A stretch of 64,000 nucleotides of DNA from Nautilus pompilius (lineage: Eukaryota; Mollusca; Cephalopoda; Nautilida; Nautilidae). The translations under genes and the position numbers were made by a program. The notes under the pieces were generated by a model. It searched no databases, was not told the origin of the DNA, and was given only the letters and a program-made list of their open reading frames with translations. Below, one piece after another: positions 25,024 to 37,934 of this stretch (positions within the stretch are counted from its first letter, which is position 1; each line of letters begins with the position of its first letter). The DNA is taken from positions 930,001-994,000 of the forward strand of contig JACATO010000059.1 of NCBI GenBank assembly GCA_018389105.1. Reading direction: 5' to 3'.

Positions 25024-25599
25024 ACTGAATGAACATTGTATACTACTGTAATAATACTAGGAATTAATGCTGTAAGGTGTTAATTAATTAAATCTTTTCA
25101 TTTCCAGTATGGTGTGAATAGACTTTATTTAGCTCAATGAACATTAGGTTGACAGCACAAATTTTAATTTTTCTTAACTGCTGTTTAGATTTGGTTTTTA
25201 CTGTCTGATTACAACTAAACAGCAACAACCAAAAGAACCAATAATAATTAATTTATCAGCATAACGAGAGGGTCATCTAATTTTTGCAGATAGATTAATA
25301 ACTATGATGAAGATGAATTGATATTAACTAATTTAATTTTTACACATTTTCATTTATTAATGGATTTCTTAAAGTGTTAATCTAAAAGGAAAAATGAATT
25401 GTTTATCTTTCTTTAGGTGTGTGTAGGCAATACTGTTTTTTTTTAAGGAAATAGTTTCTCTATGCAACGAGAAGTTTTCTGTTTTGGTTAGATAAATTCC
25501 CTGTTATGTAATTTCCTTTTTTTTAAAATTCTGATGTCTGTTTAAAGTCTTTTGACATGTCACCATCATGTGGCTGTAATATGGTTTTGTGTACCACGC

Positions 25600-26240
25600 C
25601 CAGTTAGTACTGTTCATTTGTTCCTTTCTTCCTTCCTTCCCTGTTAGGTACAGTCTGAATATTGACTGACCTCTCTGTCAGATCACAGCTTTCATTAGTT
25701 CCAGCCCTTGTAGATGTTCTGTAAATTACAAGTTCTGTTGTAGATTAATGCTGATTTTGGCAATTGAGACAGAGCTGCTGACAGGCACAAATCTTAGCGG
25801 CAGAATAATAATGCTGCTATTGTTGTTGTTGTGGAAAAGAATTGTAATCGACAGTAAAGTTTTTACCTGCTATTTACGTCGTCATCAGCCTGATCCTGGC
25901 TGCCTCCCATTGCCAAAACTCAACTGGAGCATGGAGCCAGTCGAAACTATATGTATGAATATAGCATCGGGTTCATTGTGTCTCGGGAGAGAGAGGGAAA
26001 TATTGAACAGACTAGGACTGGCTTTATTCATCCATCAATAAGAAATACTTGTAACTAGTTGTGCCAAAGGATTATGAGCAGAAATGGTTTTAGTCGATGT
26101 AATTCACCAGTATGGATTTTGAGCAATTTCTCCTAATAGCTCGACGACGGGACTGGTAGGCGGCTGCCTGCTAGAAAACCATCCTTCGACATGAGGTGGG
26201 GTAGTTGGTTGGTTCTACCATGTGTGGGCAGGTGGGCAAA
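25600..26240 (+). promoter_or_regulatory. CpG-richer island, possible promoter or 5' exon
   Basis: In a window that is poor in GC and CpG, this stretch has clustered CpG (for example TTACGTCGTCATC, AGCTCGACGACGGG and GGCGGC) and is visibly richer in GC. It lies about 1.1-1.7 kb upstream of the candidate start codon at 27331. A promoter or untranslated first exon of that gene would fit. No TATA box or initiator was identified with confidence. An open frame at 25748-26041 has no recognisable product. Confidence 0.25.
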
Positions 26241-27330
26241 CTGACAGAAATATTTTAGTTATCTGCACACTTGTAAACTTGCTCTTCTGGTAATCCTGTT
26301 GTAAAGGAAAAAAAAAATTCTTTATTTTAAAAGTAATGTTTAATTTAATGAACATTCAGTTCTTCTAAAAAGACCCCCCCAAAAGAAACAAAATCAATTT
26401 TCCATTCTACCTGTTCTCACTAATGATGCACTTCTCCAGCTATTTATTATTTATAAACTGGAATATTTATTTGATGGTATTTATTCAGGACTTTTTGATG
26501 ATTGGATTGAAAACTGACTTGTCTGCTCTCATTATCTTCTTCACAAATTAAATATTTTGGAGCAGTAGCATTGAGAGTAAACTTGTAGGAAGTTTCCTCT
26601 GGAATTTTGCTTTTTTAGGTGTCCATGGAAACCGGAGGGTCAATGTAGACTTTACAGCAGATGGATAACTGGAAAAACTTCTCTTGGATATCTATGGATA
26701 CCTTCAAACTTTTTGGAAATATTTAGGAATCCACTTGGAGCTCTCCTTTTTTGGGGAGTGTCCATGATAGCTTATTTTTAATCAGTTTAATGTTGAGTTC
26801 TTGGCAGATAAGGGAAACGCCTGTTTTCAATGGAGCTAATATCTCCATATCTGGCAGACTAAATGATTCAGTACACATCCTTCTCTCTAGTAACTGATAC
26901 TCAACTGTAACACAGTGCAATGAATTAGTTAAAATAATTTATTTTATAAAATTTCACACTTATGTCAGTTTATTATTTTTTGAAAAAGATTTTCATGTTT
27001 TCCTTTTAGAATTTTAACTATTTTATAGAGTGAAGTCTTTCGAGAATTTGTTGTGTGGTTTGTGCAGTTATTATTATTACTAGCTGCTAATACTCAGGAG
27101 GTTGATATTGCCCCTATATTTGAATATCAACTTGTAAATATGGAATATTTGATTTATTTACTGCTAAAACTAAAAAGGAACAGACTGAATTGTCTCTGAT
27201 CTGACAGTTTAGCCAAAATGTATCAGCAGCATTTAATAACCCAGATGGAAAAAAAATTTGTTATTTATGCTGTTTATAAAGAGCTGCTGTATGCAGTATT
27301 CAAGGGAATTCTAACTGTGGTTTTGCAAAG

Positions 27331-27528
27331 ATGGCTTGGAAATCGAAGCTAAAGGGTCAAGACGCAGCAGGAAAGTTTGACAAAGTTCGAATGGAGTTAC
27401 TGCCACAAAGGACATCTTCATTGGATGTACACTGGAGAAGCAATAGTAAGATAGGAAACTATGGTTGGATTTACCCAGACAACGAACGGAGATCTTATGA
27501 TTATGAAATCCACAGCTACCAATGTTGG
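27331..27528 (+). CDS. Candidate start-codon exon of a + strand gene, unknown protein
   Basis: ATG in a good initiation context (GCAAAGATGG) opens 66 codons that end exactly at TTGG|GTATGT, a good donor, in phase 0. The peptide begins MAWKSKLKGQDAAGKFDKVR and later contains DVHWRSNSKIGNYGWIYPDN, rich in Trp, Tyr and charged residues and soluble in character, with no signal peptide. The frame is also open upstream to about 27280, so an upstream start or an acceptor near 27294 is possible. Codon composition is richer in GC than the flanks. I do not recognise the protein. Other + strand candidate exons further right may belong to the same gene. Confidence 0.5.
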
Positions 27529-27824
27529 GTATGTACATTACTTGATACATAATACAAATAATGATACAGTGAAAACTATACGAAGACTATTAAAAACTGT
27601 AATAGGTTTATTTCAAACAGGTTTAACTGTAGTTTAAGATGTTACTATTATTGTTTACATTGTTTATTGTGCCACTCATTTACTTTATTTTATATTTTGT
27701 CTATTTTGGGATTTTTCAGAGTATTATGGGTAATTCACTGAATAAGATGTGCTAATTGCTCAGTGATGGAAAACTAATTTTTGAGTAGATGTGGCTGCTT
27801 AGGGAATTTCACAGCGTACAAAAC

Positions 27825-27846
27825 TTTTTTTTTTTAAAAAAAAAAA
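27825..27846. repeat. T11/A11 homopolymer palindrome
   Basis: About eleven T followed directly by about eleven A. Confidence 0.9.
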
Positions 27847-28316
27847 GAAAAAGAAAATTGTTTGCATCAATGAGACTTCAGTCATGGAGACTCGGGTAAA
27901 CTTTTGGGAGGGAGCACCTGATATTGTAAAAGTGGCCCCTTATGAATGTGAACAATATCGGTTTATAAACCTCTTCTAGTTTAGAAGTTTTTCTTAATTT
28001 GGAAAAAAGATTTACTATGACAATGACATTGAAAACTTGAGTGAAGTGGTAAAACAACATGGAGAATAGTAGTTTTCAGAATTCTAATTAAATTTTGTTG
28101 TTTGCTCTATAAAGTCTAATTCCATTTCTTGGCCAAGTTGCTCTTTGTATTTGTCCTGCTGTAGTCTCGTGTCATTTACAGGAAATTGTTTAGTTTGGAC
28201 ACTTATAGGTGAAATAAATAATAATTTTAAACATAACTTAAAAAAATAAAGAATGTCTTTCATGTCTTATGGATTTCTGTAGATTTAAATTTTGAATACT
28301 TTTCTAATGTGTACAG

Positions 28317-28429
28317 GTGACACCATAGCTCTTCTGTTCAGGAAACTGCAAATAACACACGTTGTAGTTGTACAAGATGGTGAGCTTTGTGGTGTTCATA
28401 TTGGTTCTGATATGACTGCTCTTGCTTGA
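28317..28429 (+). CDS. Candidate terminal exon with CBS-like motif
   Basis: An acceptor-like TTTTCTAATGTGTACAG is followed by two bases, 36 open codons and TGA, and AATAAA follows immediately at 28430. The peptide reads DTIALLFRKLQITHVVVVQD then GELCGVHIGSDMTALA. The pattern 'helix, FRKL, ITHVVVV, DG.L.GV' resembles the second half of a CBS domain, as in the C-termini of CLC chloride channels. This similarity is from memory and weak. Phase (1) does not fit the donor at 27528, so another exon would have to intervene, or this belongs to another transcript or a retrocopy. The A-rich sequence just downstream leaves a retrocopy possible. Confidence 0.3.
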
Positions 28430-28435
28430 AATAAA
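28430..28435 (+). terminator. Candidate polyadenylation signal AATAAA
   Basis: AATAAA overlaps the end of the TGA stop of the candidate terminal exon and is followed by an A-rich stretch. Confidence 0.3.
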
Positions 28436-28439
28436 AAGC

Positions 28440-31400
28440 TAAAAAAAAAGATGGAACAATAGGGGTCACCGGTATTTCACTTAATAACGTGATTAACCAG
28501 ATTAACCTGTTAAAGCTATGGGCTCACGGTTCTTATAAGCCTTTTTTTTTAGTTTAGTGGAAGTACTTATGCCATTGCAGAATTTTTTTCTGTTAGTTTA
28601 CACCTGACTACAGATAAACTATTGGAACATTGGTGCCTCTGATTATTACATTAACCATCGTATCTCCAATGACTTTACGCAGGCTTTTTATGGAGGTGGA
28701 AAGATGTGCAAACCTTAAGAAAGAAAAAATTAAATAAAAGTTGGCTAAATGAATTATTAATCGAAATATAGAAGTAAACTAAATTATCGAGTAGAGTTAT
28801 ATACTTTTTAAATAATAGATCTAGTAACATTTTTTGTTGTTGCATATTTAGAAACTATATTTATTTCATTGATCACTGACTGGTAGAGACAAGTTTAAAA
28901 ATTTCCTGATTTTGGGTACGATGATGTGTGTTTGAAGATCATTTGTGTATAAGAAATAATACTTTGGGCATTTGTAACAAAATGATAATCAATGGGTCAT
29001 TAAGTCAATAATTTGAAATAAGCCAGGTGAGCATCAATTTTTAGTTTTTTTAATAGGAATTAGAACACCCAGTAACTAAGCAAGCACAGCATTAGCATCA
29101 GCAAAATTTATTTGACAGTTAGTTGCTGTATGGATGTCAAGCTGCTGACATGAGATATAATTTTCTGGATCAAGTTAATGTGTAAACAGAATGTCATGAC
29201 TCAAGAGATGGCATCATAGTAAAATGTACTGATGACCAGGTGTAGCAGGACTCAAAAGCTATCTTTATTTTTGCCTTGTGGATTATTGGCATCTTCTTAC
29301 AGGAATGCCCCATATCAGTGTTTTGTAGTTAATAGTTGACAAAAAATCAACTAAACAATTTAGCAACTAACAGTTCGAAGGTTCAACTACAAATAAAATC
29401 AACACTGTACCTGTCGTCAGTACTAACTTTGTTCGAGGTAACAGGAATTGATCACTAAAACATAGTTTTATTAGCTATCTTTATTGCTAATAATAATTTG
29501 ATGGGAAAGACTGAAATGAATATCTCTGTAAATAATGCTCACCAAAAAGTTTCCACTCTTAGCAACATGAGCTCTTAGCTGAGCTCCATGGAGATGATTT
29601 CATATTGACTTTATAGAAACATTACCCCCTCTTTTGTACTGCAATCTGGTGAACACATTAACCATAAATGACTAACTACAAAATTGGCATGCCTTCTGTG
29701 GACCTAGAGTGCCCCAATATCTGTCCTTGGTTTCCAATAAGCCTTTGCACAATTTTTAACAAAAACTCTCCAAAAAACACCACCAACAACTGATGCTTGC
29801 TTGGCAGCTGGACCTTTAGCGCCAATGTGAGAAAGAAAAAGTTCAGAATTTTCTTATGCTACTATTATACTTATTTGTTTTGTTTGGTTTTTTTTTTTTA
29901 ATAAGAAGTACTGGCAGCACTTTTTTGTCTTTGGTTACTTACTGTTTACAGAAGATACTGATAATAATGGTGACAAATGTTTGCACATTAATCTTAGCTT
30001 TATTTCTGAAATATCTAAGTTAATAAATGGAGATTTGCGCACACACACACACATCTGTTGTCTGACTACACTACATTATGGGGATGGAAGCAGGACTAGC
30101 TGAAGCAATGTGAAAAACTTGAGCTACTGCATAGCTTGATGTAGCCCAATGTTCAGAGCATGTGAGGAACTTGCTTTAGTGATTGCTTTGTTCTTTTTGA
30201 TGCTGACTGGGAAGAGAGAAGTCAGTATGAAATACTAGCTCATACCATTGAAAACAGTGACAAACAAACAGATAAGCTTCATAAACCAAAACTGTCAAAT
30301 TTTAATTTATTTATTTTTTTGTTAAAATGGCACAATTTTTGTTTCTACTTTTATTAACAATTTTTGATAAAGGCTAATAGCATTTGAATCCAAGGTTCTA
30401 TCTGTACTGTAATTGTATACTTGTATCAACATCTTAATACACTTTATATTTGAAGTTTTTGATTAATGAAACAAGATTTGATATGTTTAAAGAAGAAGAT
30501 TGCAATATTTAAATTTTGGAAGGAGATTTGAATGAACTCATAAATCTCTTCTCCACTCGGATGCCTTTTCCCTAATCTCCCCAGATGAATCAGCATACAG
30601 AGATGTTAGATGAATTCTATTACTCGGGACCTTGGAAAATTGAATTAATAAATATTGTCTACAATACGTACAGGACTTTATTGTGTGATGTCAAAAGTAA
30701 ATACGATTATTGTTCTAAAAGAAGGTGAATGTGCTAAGCCAGTTACTCCAGGATCATGAACAAAATGTAAATCTTGGTTGATGTCTGCTGGTTTTATAAA
30801 ATAGGGTCTGAATCAGATAATACAGATTATGTCTGTACTTATATATAGCTCAGACAACTGCTTTGTTTCATTGGATAAGAAGAGGAAAGAAAAATGTTAT
30901 TGATGTAGGCCTGAGTTTAAATGGAAATAGTTAATATAAATATAAACTATAAAAATACATGTAAAATGAAGAGAAATACTAGAACCTTTATGGTTTCTAA
31001 TTGAAAGTTATTTTAAATATGTAAATGTAGATTTTTTTATGAACATGGTTTGTGATGAACCACCTCTACAGAAATTTATTAGCTTCCCCTAAATTCTAAA
31101 TACATTCTTAATCCTTTTTTTTTTTAAAAAAAAAAAAAACGTGTTGTTTTTTAATAATATTATTGAAGAAATAGCATCATAACTTTACTGAATAATGACC
31201 CTACATTAATAGTTTATTTTTGTTAACTAATTATATAGTTTTATTCAGTATGTACTAGTGTAACTTGTTTTCCACTACATTGGTGAATTAATTCTCAATG
31301 TTTATAAAAAAAAGAAAGGGCAAGTAAACTGTATTTATATAGTCAGTGAAATTTAATTCCATTTTCTCCTCCTCCTTTGTTCTCCACTAAAACAAAAATC

Positions 31401-33560
31401 CTCTGTAATAACCTAAGCTTTGTTTTGTTTCAGATTTGGCGTTTTAGGAAATCTAAGTCAAATCTCTCTGCACCATCTGTTTTCCTGATCATAGAGGGAA
31501 TAAGTTTGTCTCATTTTTTAAATGTAAACTTTTGCTATAGATCAAAATTTCAAGAAGTCAGTATTTTTGTTTAGTCAGACTACTTTCAGTTTCTTAAGTT
31601 CTAAAAAAAAGTACATTTTTCATTTTATTACTTCTAACGATGCTGTGATCAAATCAAATGTAGACAGAGATACAGACAGAGGTGTACACTGAAATGAACA
31701 GCAGTCCACTGGTAGTGAGTGGAGGACAAGGACTGCTTTCAGCTTTCGCTGAACTAAATATTGTGTATAAAAACACAAAATTTATTTCTTGTAATTAAGG
31801 AGGGAAAGCCTCATGGGAAATTTAAAGCTGATTGCACCAGCAGTGTTTGAGTTGTATTAGAAAGAAAATACAATTTCTAAAATGTTCTTGTTTTTGTTTG
31901 TATTTGTATAAAATAGATTGTTTTAGTAATAATACACACACACTGTTTGACAATACGTACAGGAGGGAACAAACTGCTTAACTGGTGGTTTCCTCAGTGG
32001 GTGTTGATGTATGACAAAGCTGGGTAAAAATCATTTTTGCTTTCTATTTCTGGACTGCTTGACATTAATCTAAATTCTTCTACTCTTCTTCACCTGTGCT
32101 CAAGTTCTGAATGTCTAGTGTCTGGACTGATCACAGATGTCAGTCAAGTTTGCTATGGTCTATGATGGATTGTATTGCAAGATGTGCCTTAATTGAAAGC
32201 TATCAAATATATTTAATGTAATTTCTGAGAAATCTCTATGTGCTTTTCATTTAATATTTCTGCAGGATTGTGAAATTATTTCCAATGTTAGTATATTCCA
32301 AAAATTCATTTTTACTTAATTTTCTGTATTGCTGTTTTAAGTCTCATTTTTTATTGTTGAATGGAAAACAAAAACAATCACTTGACTAGTATTTAAATTC
32401 TTGTGGTGAGTATCACTGGGCATTTATAGTTTTTTTCTTAAAAATTTCTATGGAGAAAAATTATTTTCATAGAAGTTATCATACTTGTTAAATATGCATC
32501 CTATTTATTTAGCTTTGATATCTGCTTTTCATTGATTAGTATAGAATAATTAAATTTAAACATTATTTTAATTAAATTTTTCTCATAGAATTTCCAAGGA
32601 TGATAACATCATAGAACACAACAACCTGCTAGGTTGGTTATTAATTTGTATTAATATTTCTAAATCTAAAATTGTGTTTTCTTTGATTTCATGATCAAAA
32701 AATCTGCAGTTATTCACAACAGTTACCTTACCTAGAATCTGTAGTGATTACAAAAAATAGGAGCAAAAAGATGCAAATGACTTCCCATCTTTGAATACAA
32801 AAAAAATAGATTTTGTAGCAGGAAATAAAAAAAAGATTTTATATGATTTATATAATCTAAATATTTTTTAATTATCACACCTAGTTTCCACTTTCTGGTT
32901 GTTGTATTATTTAAAGAGAATGGGATGACTCTTACATCTGAGTTCATTGACAATATATGTAAGCAAAATATCTTTTTATGCAAATTAGAACAGTACTGTT
33001 TTTTGCCGATAAGTCACATGTTAAATGTACACGAACAGTAATAATTATGCATGCAGCTTTCAGCTACATCTTCATTTGCTTTATGGCTCCTCTTTTTTTT
33101 TTGTAATGAAAAAATATTTAAGTTTTTTTGCTATTTTTCAACAGCAGATGGTTCTAGAATCCTTTAATGTTGTCTATGAGATCTATGTAAACCATTCATC
33201 TCTTAGCTGACTTTGTCAGTTTTCTAGGACTGTAGCTCTCAGGATTAAAAAACAGCAGAATCTGAGCTAAGTATGTATTTTGTTGGCTCTTCTGTTTTCT
33301 GCTCTTTTACTAACTGGTTATATGTCGTCTTATAGTCCAGATGGCTCCTAAATGTTATGCTTCTGGTCGGATTTTAACATTCATTGAATTATTACCTGGA
33401 TGTGATAAATAAAAGCCCAGGCACCTATGACTAAGCATCTTGTCTTCAAAAAAAAAAAGGAATTGAAAGCCATAAAAAGGGAGGAGGCTAAAATAAAGGT
33501 GACTGTAGGACATTCTAAAACTGGGAGTTTTTGAACAAAAGTAATTCAGATTTTCAGATC
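28440..33560. other. No supported gene; putative intron
   Basis: AT-rich. A good acceptor-like site at about 31434 is followed by an open frame (31435-31574) but has no convincing donor. Simple (CA)n runs occur at about 30040-30052. No transposon protein was recognised on either strand. Confidence 0.45.
31115..31139. repeat. T11/A14 homopolymer palindrome
   Basis: About eleven T followed directly by about fourteen A. Confidence 0.9.
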
Positions 33561-34842
33561 AAATTATGTACTTGGTGGCGTTCAATTGCTAATCCCCTTT
33601 GAAGTGGGCCCCTTGTGCCTCCACACAGTTAGCCCAGTGATCCTTCCACTGTTTGAAGCACGTCTGGAATGCTTCCGGAATGGCTCTCAGCTCCGCTGTC
33701 ACATTCCCATGATGTCCTCTTGGCTCTCAAAGCGGGAGCCTTTCAGTGGCATCTTCATTTTTGGGAACAAACAGAAGTCAGAAGGAGCCATGTCCGGAGA
33801 GTAGGGAGCCTGACGAATGAGCAAAATGCCTTTCTTTGCCAAGAAATCTTGGATCAGTTATGACAAATGAGCCGGGGCGTTGTCATGATGTATCTGCCAG
33901 TATTGTGAAGCCCACAGAGCTGATCTCTTGCGCTGAACTGCATCACGAAGACGTCAGAGGGCTTCCTGATAGTACTCCTTTGTAACTGTTTGCTCTTCTG
34001 GTGCGTATTCATGATGCACAATGCCTCGGTAGTTGAATAAAACAGTCAACATCACTTTGATTTGCTCCGGTCCTGACATGCTTTTTTTGAGCCTTGGCGA
34101 TATTGGGTGCTTCCACTGTGATGACTGAGCTTTGGTTTCCGGGTCATACCTGTACACCCACGTCTCATCTCCAGTTATCATGGTATTCTGGAACTCAGGA
34201 TCCCTGTTGGTAGTATCCAGCAGGTTCTGCGCAACCTTAAGACAAAGTTGTTGTTCCTGAGAAAGCAGTTTGGGCACAAATTTTGCTACCACTCTGCGCA
34301 AGCCCAAATCCTCCTTTAAAATTGCATGTGCAGAATCTTTACTGATCCCAACCTTGTCACCAATTTCCCGCACCGTCAAACGACGATCCTCCATTATCAA
34401 GGTCCGCACTTTCTCGATAATAATTGCATTGCGGCTTGTTGACGACCTCCCGGAATGCTGGTCACTCTCCATCGATGTGCGTCCATCTTTGAACTTATTG
34501 TACCATTCTTTTATTTGGGTAACACCCATGGTATTGTCACCAAAAGCGTGTTGAATTTTGCAAATTGTTTCCGCTTGGGTATCTCCAAGCTTTTGGCAAA
34601 ACTTGATGCAAGATCGTTTCTCCACACATTCGGTCATCACAGGCGAAATGAAAATGCGACGAGTAAGTAGTACAGCACCTCACATGCTGGCTGCCTGACA
34701 GCGACTGACGCATCCAGCAAACCCACCAAAAACCATGCATGCGCATGAAGGCATGCGGCTCCACTATGCACACTTTTGCCTCCCTAACATCATTACTTTC
34801 CATAGGAAAAAATAAAGTTGGATACTTTTTTTACAGACCTCG
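33561..34842 (-). mobile_element. mariner element copy 2, one end missing
   Basis: Same family as copies 1 and 3. The right end is present (complement CGAGGTCTGTAAAAAAAGTA) next to TA at 34843-34844. The left part aligns with copy 1 only from AAATTATGTACTTGG at 33561. The inverted repeat and about 35 bp that should lie before it are absent and replaced by unrelated sequence. Transposition of this copy is therefore impossible, so it is a fixed fossil. Confidence 0.92.
33570..34637 (-). pseudogene. mariner transposase, broken (copy 2; best-preserved N-terminus)
   Basis: From ATG 34637 the frame is open for 227 codons to TGA at 33954. It covers the helix-turn-helix DNA-binding half (KLGDTQAETICKIQHAF; WYNKFKDGRTSMESDQ; VRTLIMEDRRLTVREIGDKV) and the first catalytic Asp (TGDETWVYRYD). 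The stop falls after KEYYQEAL. Beyond it the second Asp (HHDNAPAH) and the third (SPDMAPSD) are still encoded, but with a further TAA after HLS and frameshifts. The stop at this point is the same as in copy 3. Confidence 0.9.
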
Positions 34843-34844
34843 TA

Positions 34845-36009
34845 TGGTTTCAGAACCTTCCATTAATCAAAATAAAATTGGAAAGAAAGTAAATGCTATA
34901 ATATCATTGTTAATGTTGTCATTCTAAATTTATTGGATAAATTTTGGTATCAAAACATTAACTGAGCATAATACAAAACAATTTTACACGTATTTCACAA
35001 TCTTTTGATTTCCAAAAGGAATGGATTGGAAGAGCTTTTCTTTGAGAGCTGCATTTAAAAAGAAAATTTCCATATTTATATTTTATGATGTTGCACTTAT
35101 AGAAAGATGCATCCTGATGATGTCTAAGGACACAGGAATAAAATATTCATGAAGTAATGTAAAGTAGTTGCTAAAAAATCTATGTGTGGGTGGTGTGAAT
35201 GTTCCAGAAGTTGTATGTCATAACTATTTTGTGTTCTACTCCCTGATTCTTATCTTTACTCTTCCCTCTCTATCATGGCACACCTCTTGGAGGTTCAAGT
35301 TTGTGAACTGTTCCTGGGACTTTCATAGTTATTTAAAAAAAGATGCTTCTAACATAAAAATATAAAGGTAAACTTATCTATTCCTTTGTTGAAACAAGAT
35401 AAGACTGAAAAATCGCATCTTTGTGAAGAAAGCTCTCTTTAGGTGTAACTAGAAAAACAAAAAAATGGGGTTTATTTTACAGTAGAGAACAAAATGTTAC
35501 TGTGATCAAAAGATGACACTGATATTCTGATAGATCTACCCCCTCTCAGAGAAAAAGATTGAGCAGCAATATGCCACTTATCATGTGATCCAGCAAAGAC
35601 ATAGATAGTACTCTGATCAATGGTCTGTTTTTTCTTCTTCTGATAATTAAAATGATAAACTTAGTCATTAAAGAAATTAAACATAAGTAAGAAATAATCC
35701 ATGGCAGTGAAGTGTTGTCATATGTGAAGATATCAAATTTGCGCCTGTAATCCAGGAAAAATTGAGAACCTTTTTGAGCTGTACGACCTTGGTTAGTCAA
35801 TTTTGGCCGACTCACTAATTTTCAGTATTCTTTTTAAAACATGAAGGCATATATCTGGTAACAGTGTTTTGTTTTTACCAAATACTTATTAACAAACGTG
35901 ATAAAGAAAAATATTATAACAACAAAAATGAGTTAAAAGTACAAAGTCTTGTTATTTGTTAGTAATTTGATTGGAATCTCTGTTTTTAATGACTTCTTTT
36001 TACCTGACA
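34845..36009. other. No gene seen
   Basis: AT-rich. Open frames at 35168-35365 (+) and 35546-35815 (-) lack motifs and splice context. Confidence 0.45.
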
Positions 36010-36800
36010 ATTTTTAACTAATGCTTTGTAGATGAAAAAGTTTCAAAGCTTCCTTGACAGCTTTTGCCGATTCTCTATTCTTTGGATGATTTTTTGTTTC
36101 CAATACATTACCCCTATCAATTGCCCATATGTTCTCAACTGGATTTGAATCAGGGAAATTTCTCAATCATTTTCCAGACCAATAAATTTATTGTTCTTGA
36201 ATCAAGAGGGGACTCTCTTTATTGTGTGACATGCTGCTCTATCTTGTAGAAACCAAAATTTACCATCAGGGTGGAGTTCTTAGCAGATTCTACAATACAC
36301 TTTCTGGATACTTTTGGGTTGATAAAATGCAGTTTAATTTACATCTTTCATCTAATTTACTCCTGACTCTACCATTTGAAAATGTCACCCTGCTCCAATC
36401 TCCTTCCTAATTTTGGTTTATTTTACAAAATTGAAGTATTGACTTTTTTGGGCTGAGATATATTTTCTTTTAGCTGTCTTACCAAATATTTTCTAACAGC
36501 TCTATCCAATATTTTCTTGGCAGTTGTTTCTTCCAGTTCTTTAGCTAATGTACTATTTGAAAGAAGCCTCTCACTTTTTCTTGGAATCTTGCCAAAACGA
36601 ATCCTTCCCTTGGTGACAGCTTTTTTCTCGGGAGAAAAGCGTTCAGTTTTTAAAATCATTTCATTATTCCTGTCAACAGTTCTCACTGAAAGACCAAGAT
36701 TTTAAACAATTTATAGATGTGTGAGACCCACATTTAGCAATCAATCGAATACCTATAATACAGTTTTTATGCATATTTTCATGATTCAGGATTCATATTT
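36010..36800 (-). pseudogene. Tc1-type transposase fossil (a)
   Basis: Read on the - strand from right to left, 36686-36423 holds an open piece with KILDRAVRKYLVRQLKENIS followed by QPKK, matching the second helix-turn-helix and 'KKP' linker of Tc1 transposases. Next, about 36260-36208 gives FWFLQDRAACHTIKRVP, the second catalytic Asp region. Then 36160-36119 gives FPDSNPVENIWAI, the 'SPDLNPIENLW' signature with the catalytic Glu. The order and spacing are those of Tc1. Stops and frameshifts separate the pieces. Element ends were not found. Confidence 0.82.
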
Positions 36801-37934
36801 TTTGCTAAAAAATTACTTCATCGTTGAAGGAAGATGCTGATGAATGAATGGCTATTTCTATACTTGATGATGTTTTAAAAAATTTGTAGAAATCTGCAGA
36901 ATTTCCTAGATTGAAAGGAAACTTCTGAAAGATAAGGAATTATCTTGAACCCCCAGCTGTTTTTAAGTATCAGATCAGATTTAGATATCTCTCTTTTACC
37001 ATGGATTGGACTGCTTATTGTCCAAATCTATGGTAATGATAAAAAAAAAACTAAAGCAATAAATAAACCAAAAACTGATATGCATTTGGAAAAAGCAAAT
37101 TTGTATTGCTCACAAATGCAAATAAAAATTAATTTGCATAATATATACATAGATTTAAACTTCTTAAACATAGTTTGTACTGTTCCGTTTAGTTTCATTG
37201 AGAGCACTCCATCTGTTTTCTGCTGATCAAGAAATTAATATCAGGCTTCACATGCAGTTTTACACACACATCCTCAGTGTCTGATGTAAAAGTTTGTAAA
37301 TGAGATTTTAAGTTCTTTACTTTTGGAAAAATGTGTGGCCTCATCAAGTTTTACTTGGATCTTCCACAAAATAAAATCCTAATTTTAAAAAGTTAACAGT
37401 TGGTGTGATAACCATCTTTGGCTTTTTGTTTGTGAACACTTTGTACATATTTTTCAGAGCATCATTTGCTCGTAGTACTGCTAATTCCAGCTGATACATT
37501 GAAGGCCTCCAGAGCTTCTCTTTGGCATATGCAGCTGTATAGGGAATCATAGACCCTAGGGTCACCAATTGGTAAAGGAAACATAGGAAACTCCCCAGTC
37601 CATAGTTACATTATAATTGATTGCTGAAAACATTGCAGCAATAATTGCATTGCAACTACAGTCTAAGATTGATTACTCTGTGATTGACATCTGCACTGCA
37701 TGCCGTGATTGGCTGGCAGCAGCATGACTCTGAAATTTGATTGGCAGACTGTTAGGCTTGTTTCACGTAGTTGAAGGAAGGTTATTAGCTTAATGTGTAA
37801 ATGTTTGTAGATTTTTGTCAGACTTTTTTGATTTGTGATATTGAAAATCATGGATTAATTTTGTCAAAATCAAAATTTGAAATTGTTGTGAACTTTTTTA
37901 TTTTAATGTCAGGAATGGTTTTGCTAATGAGAAA

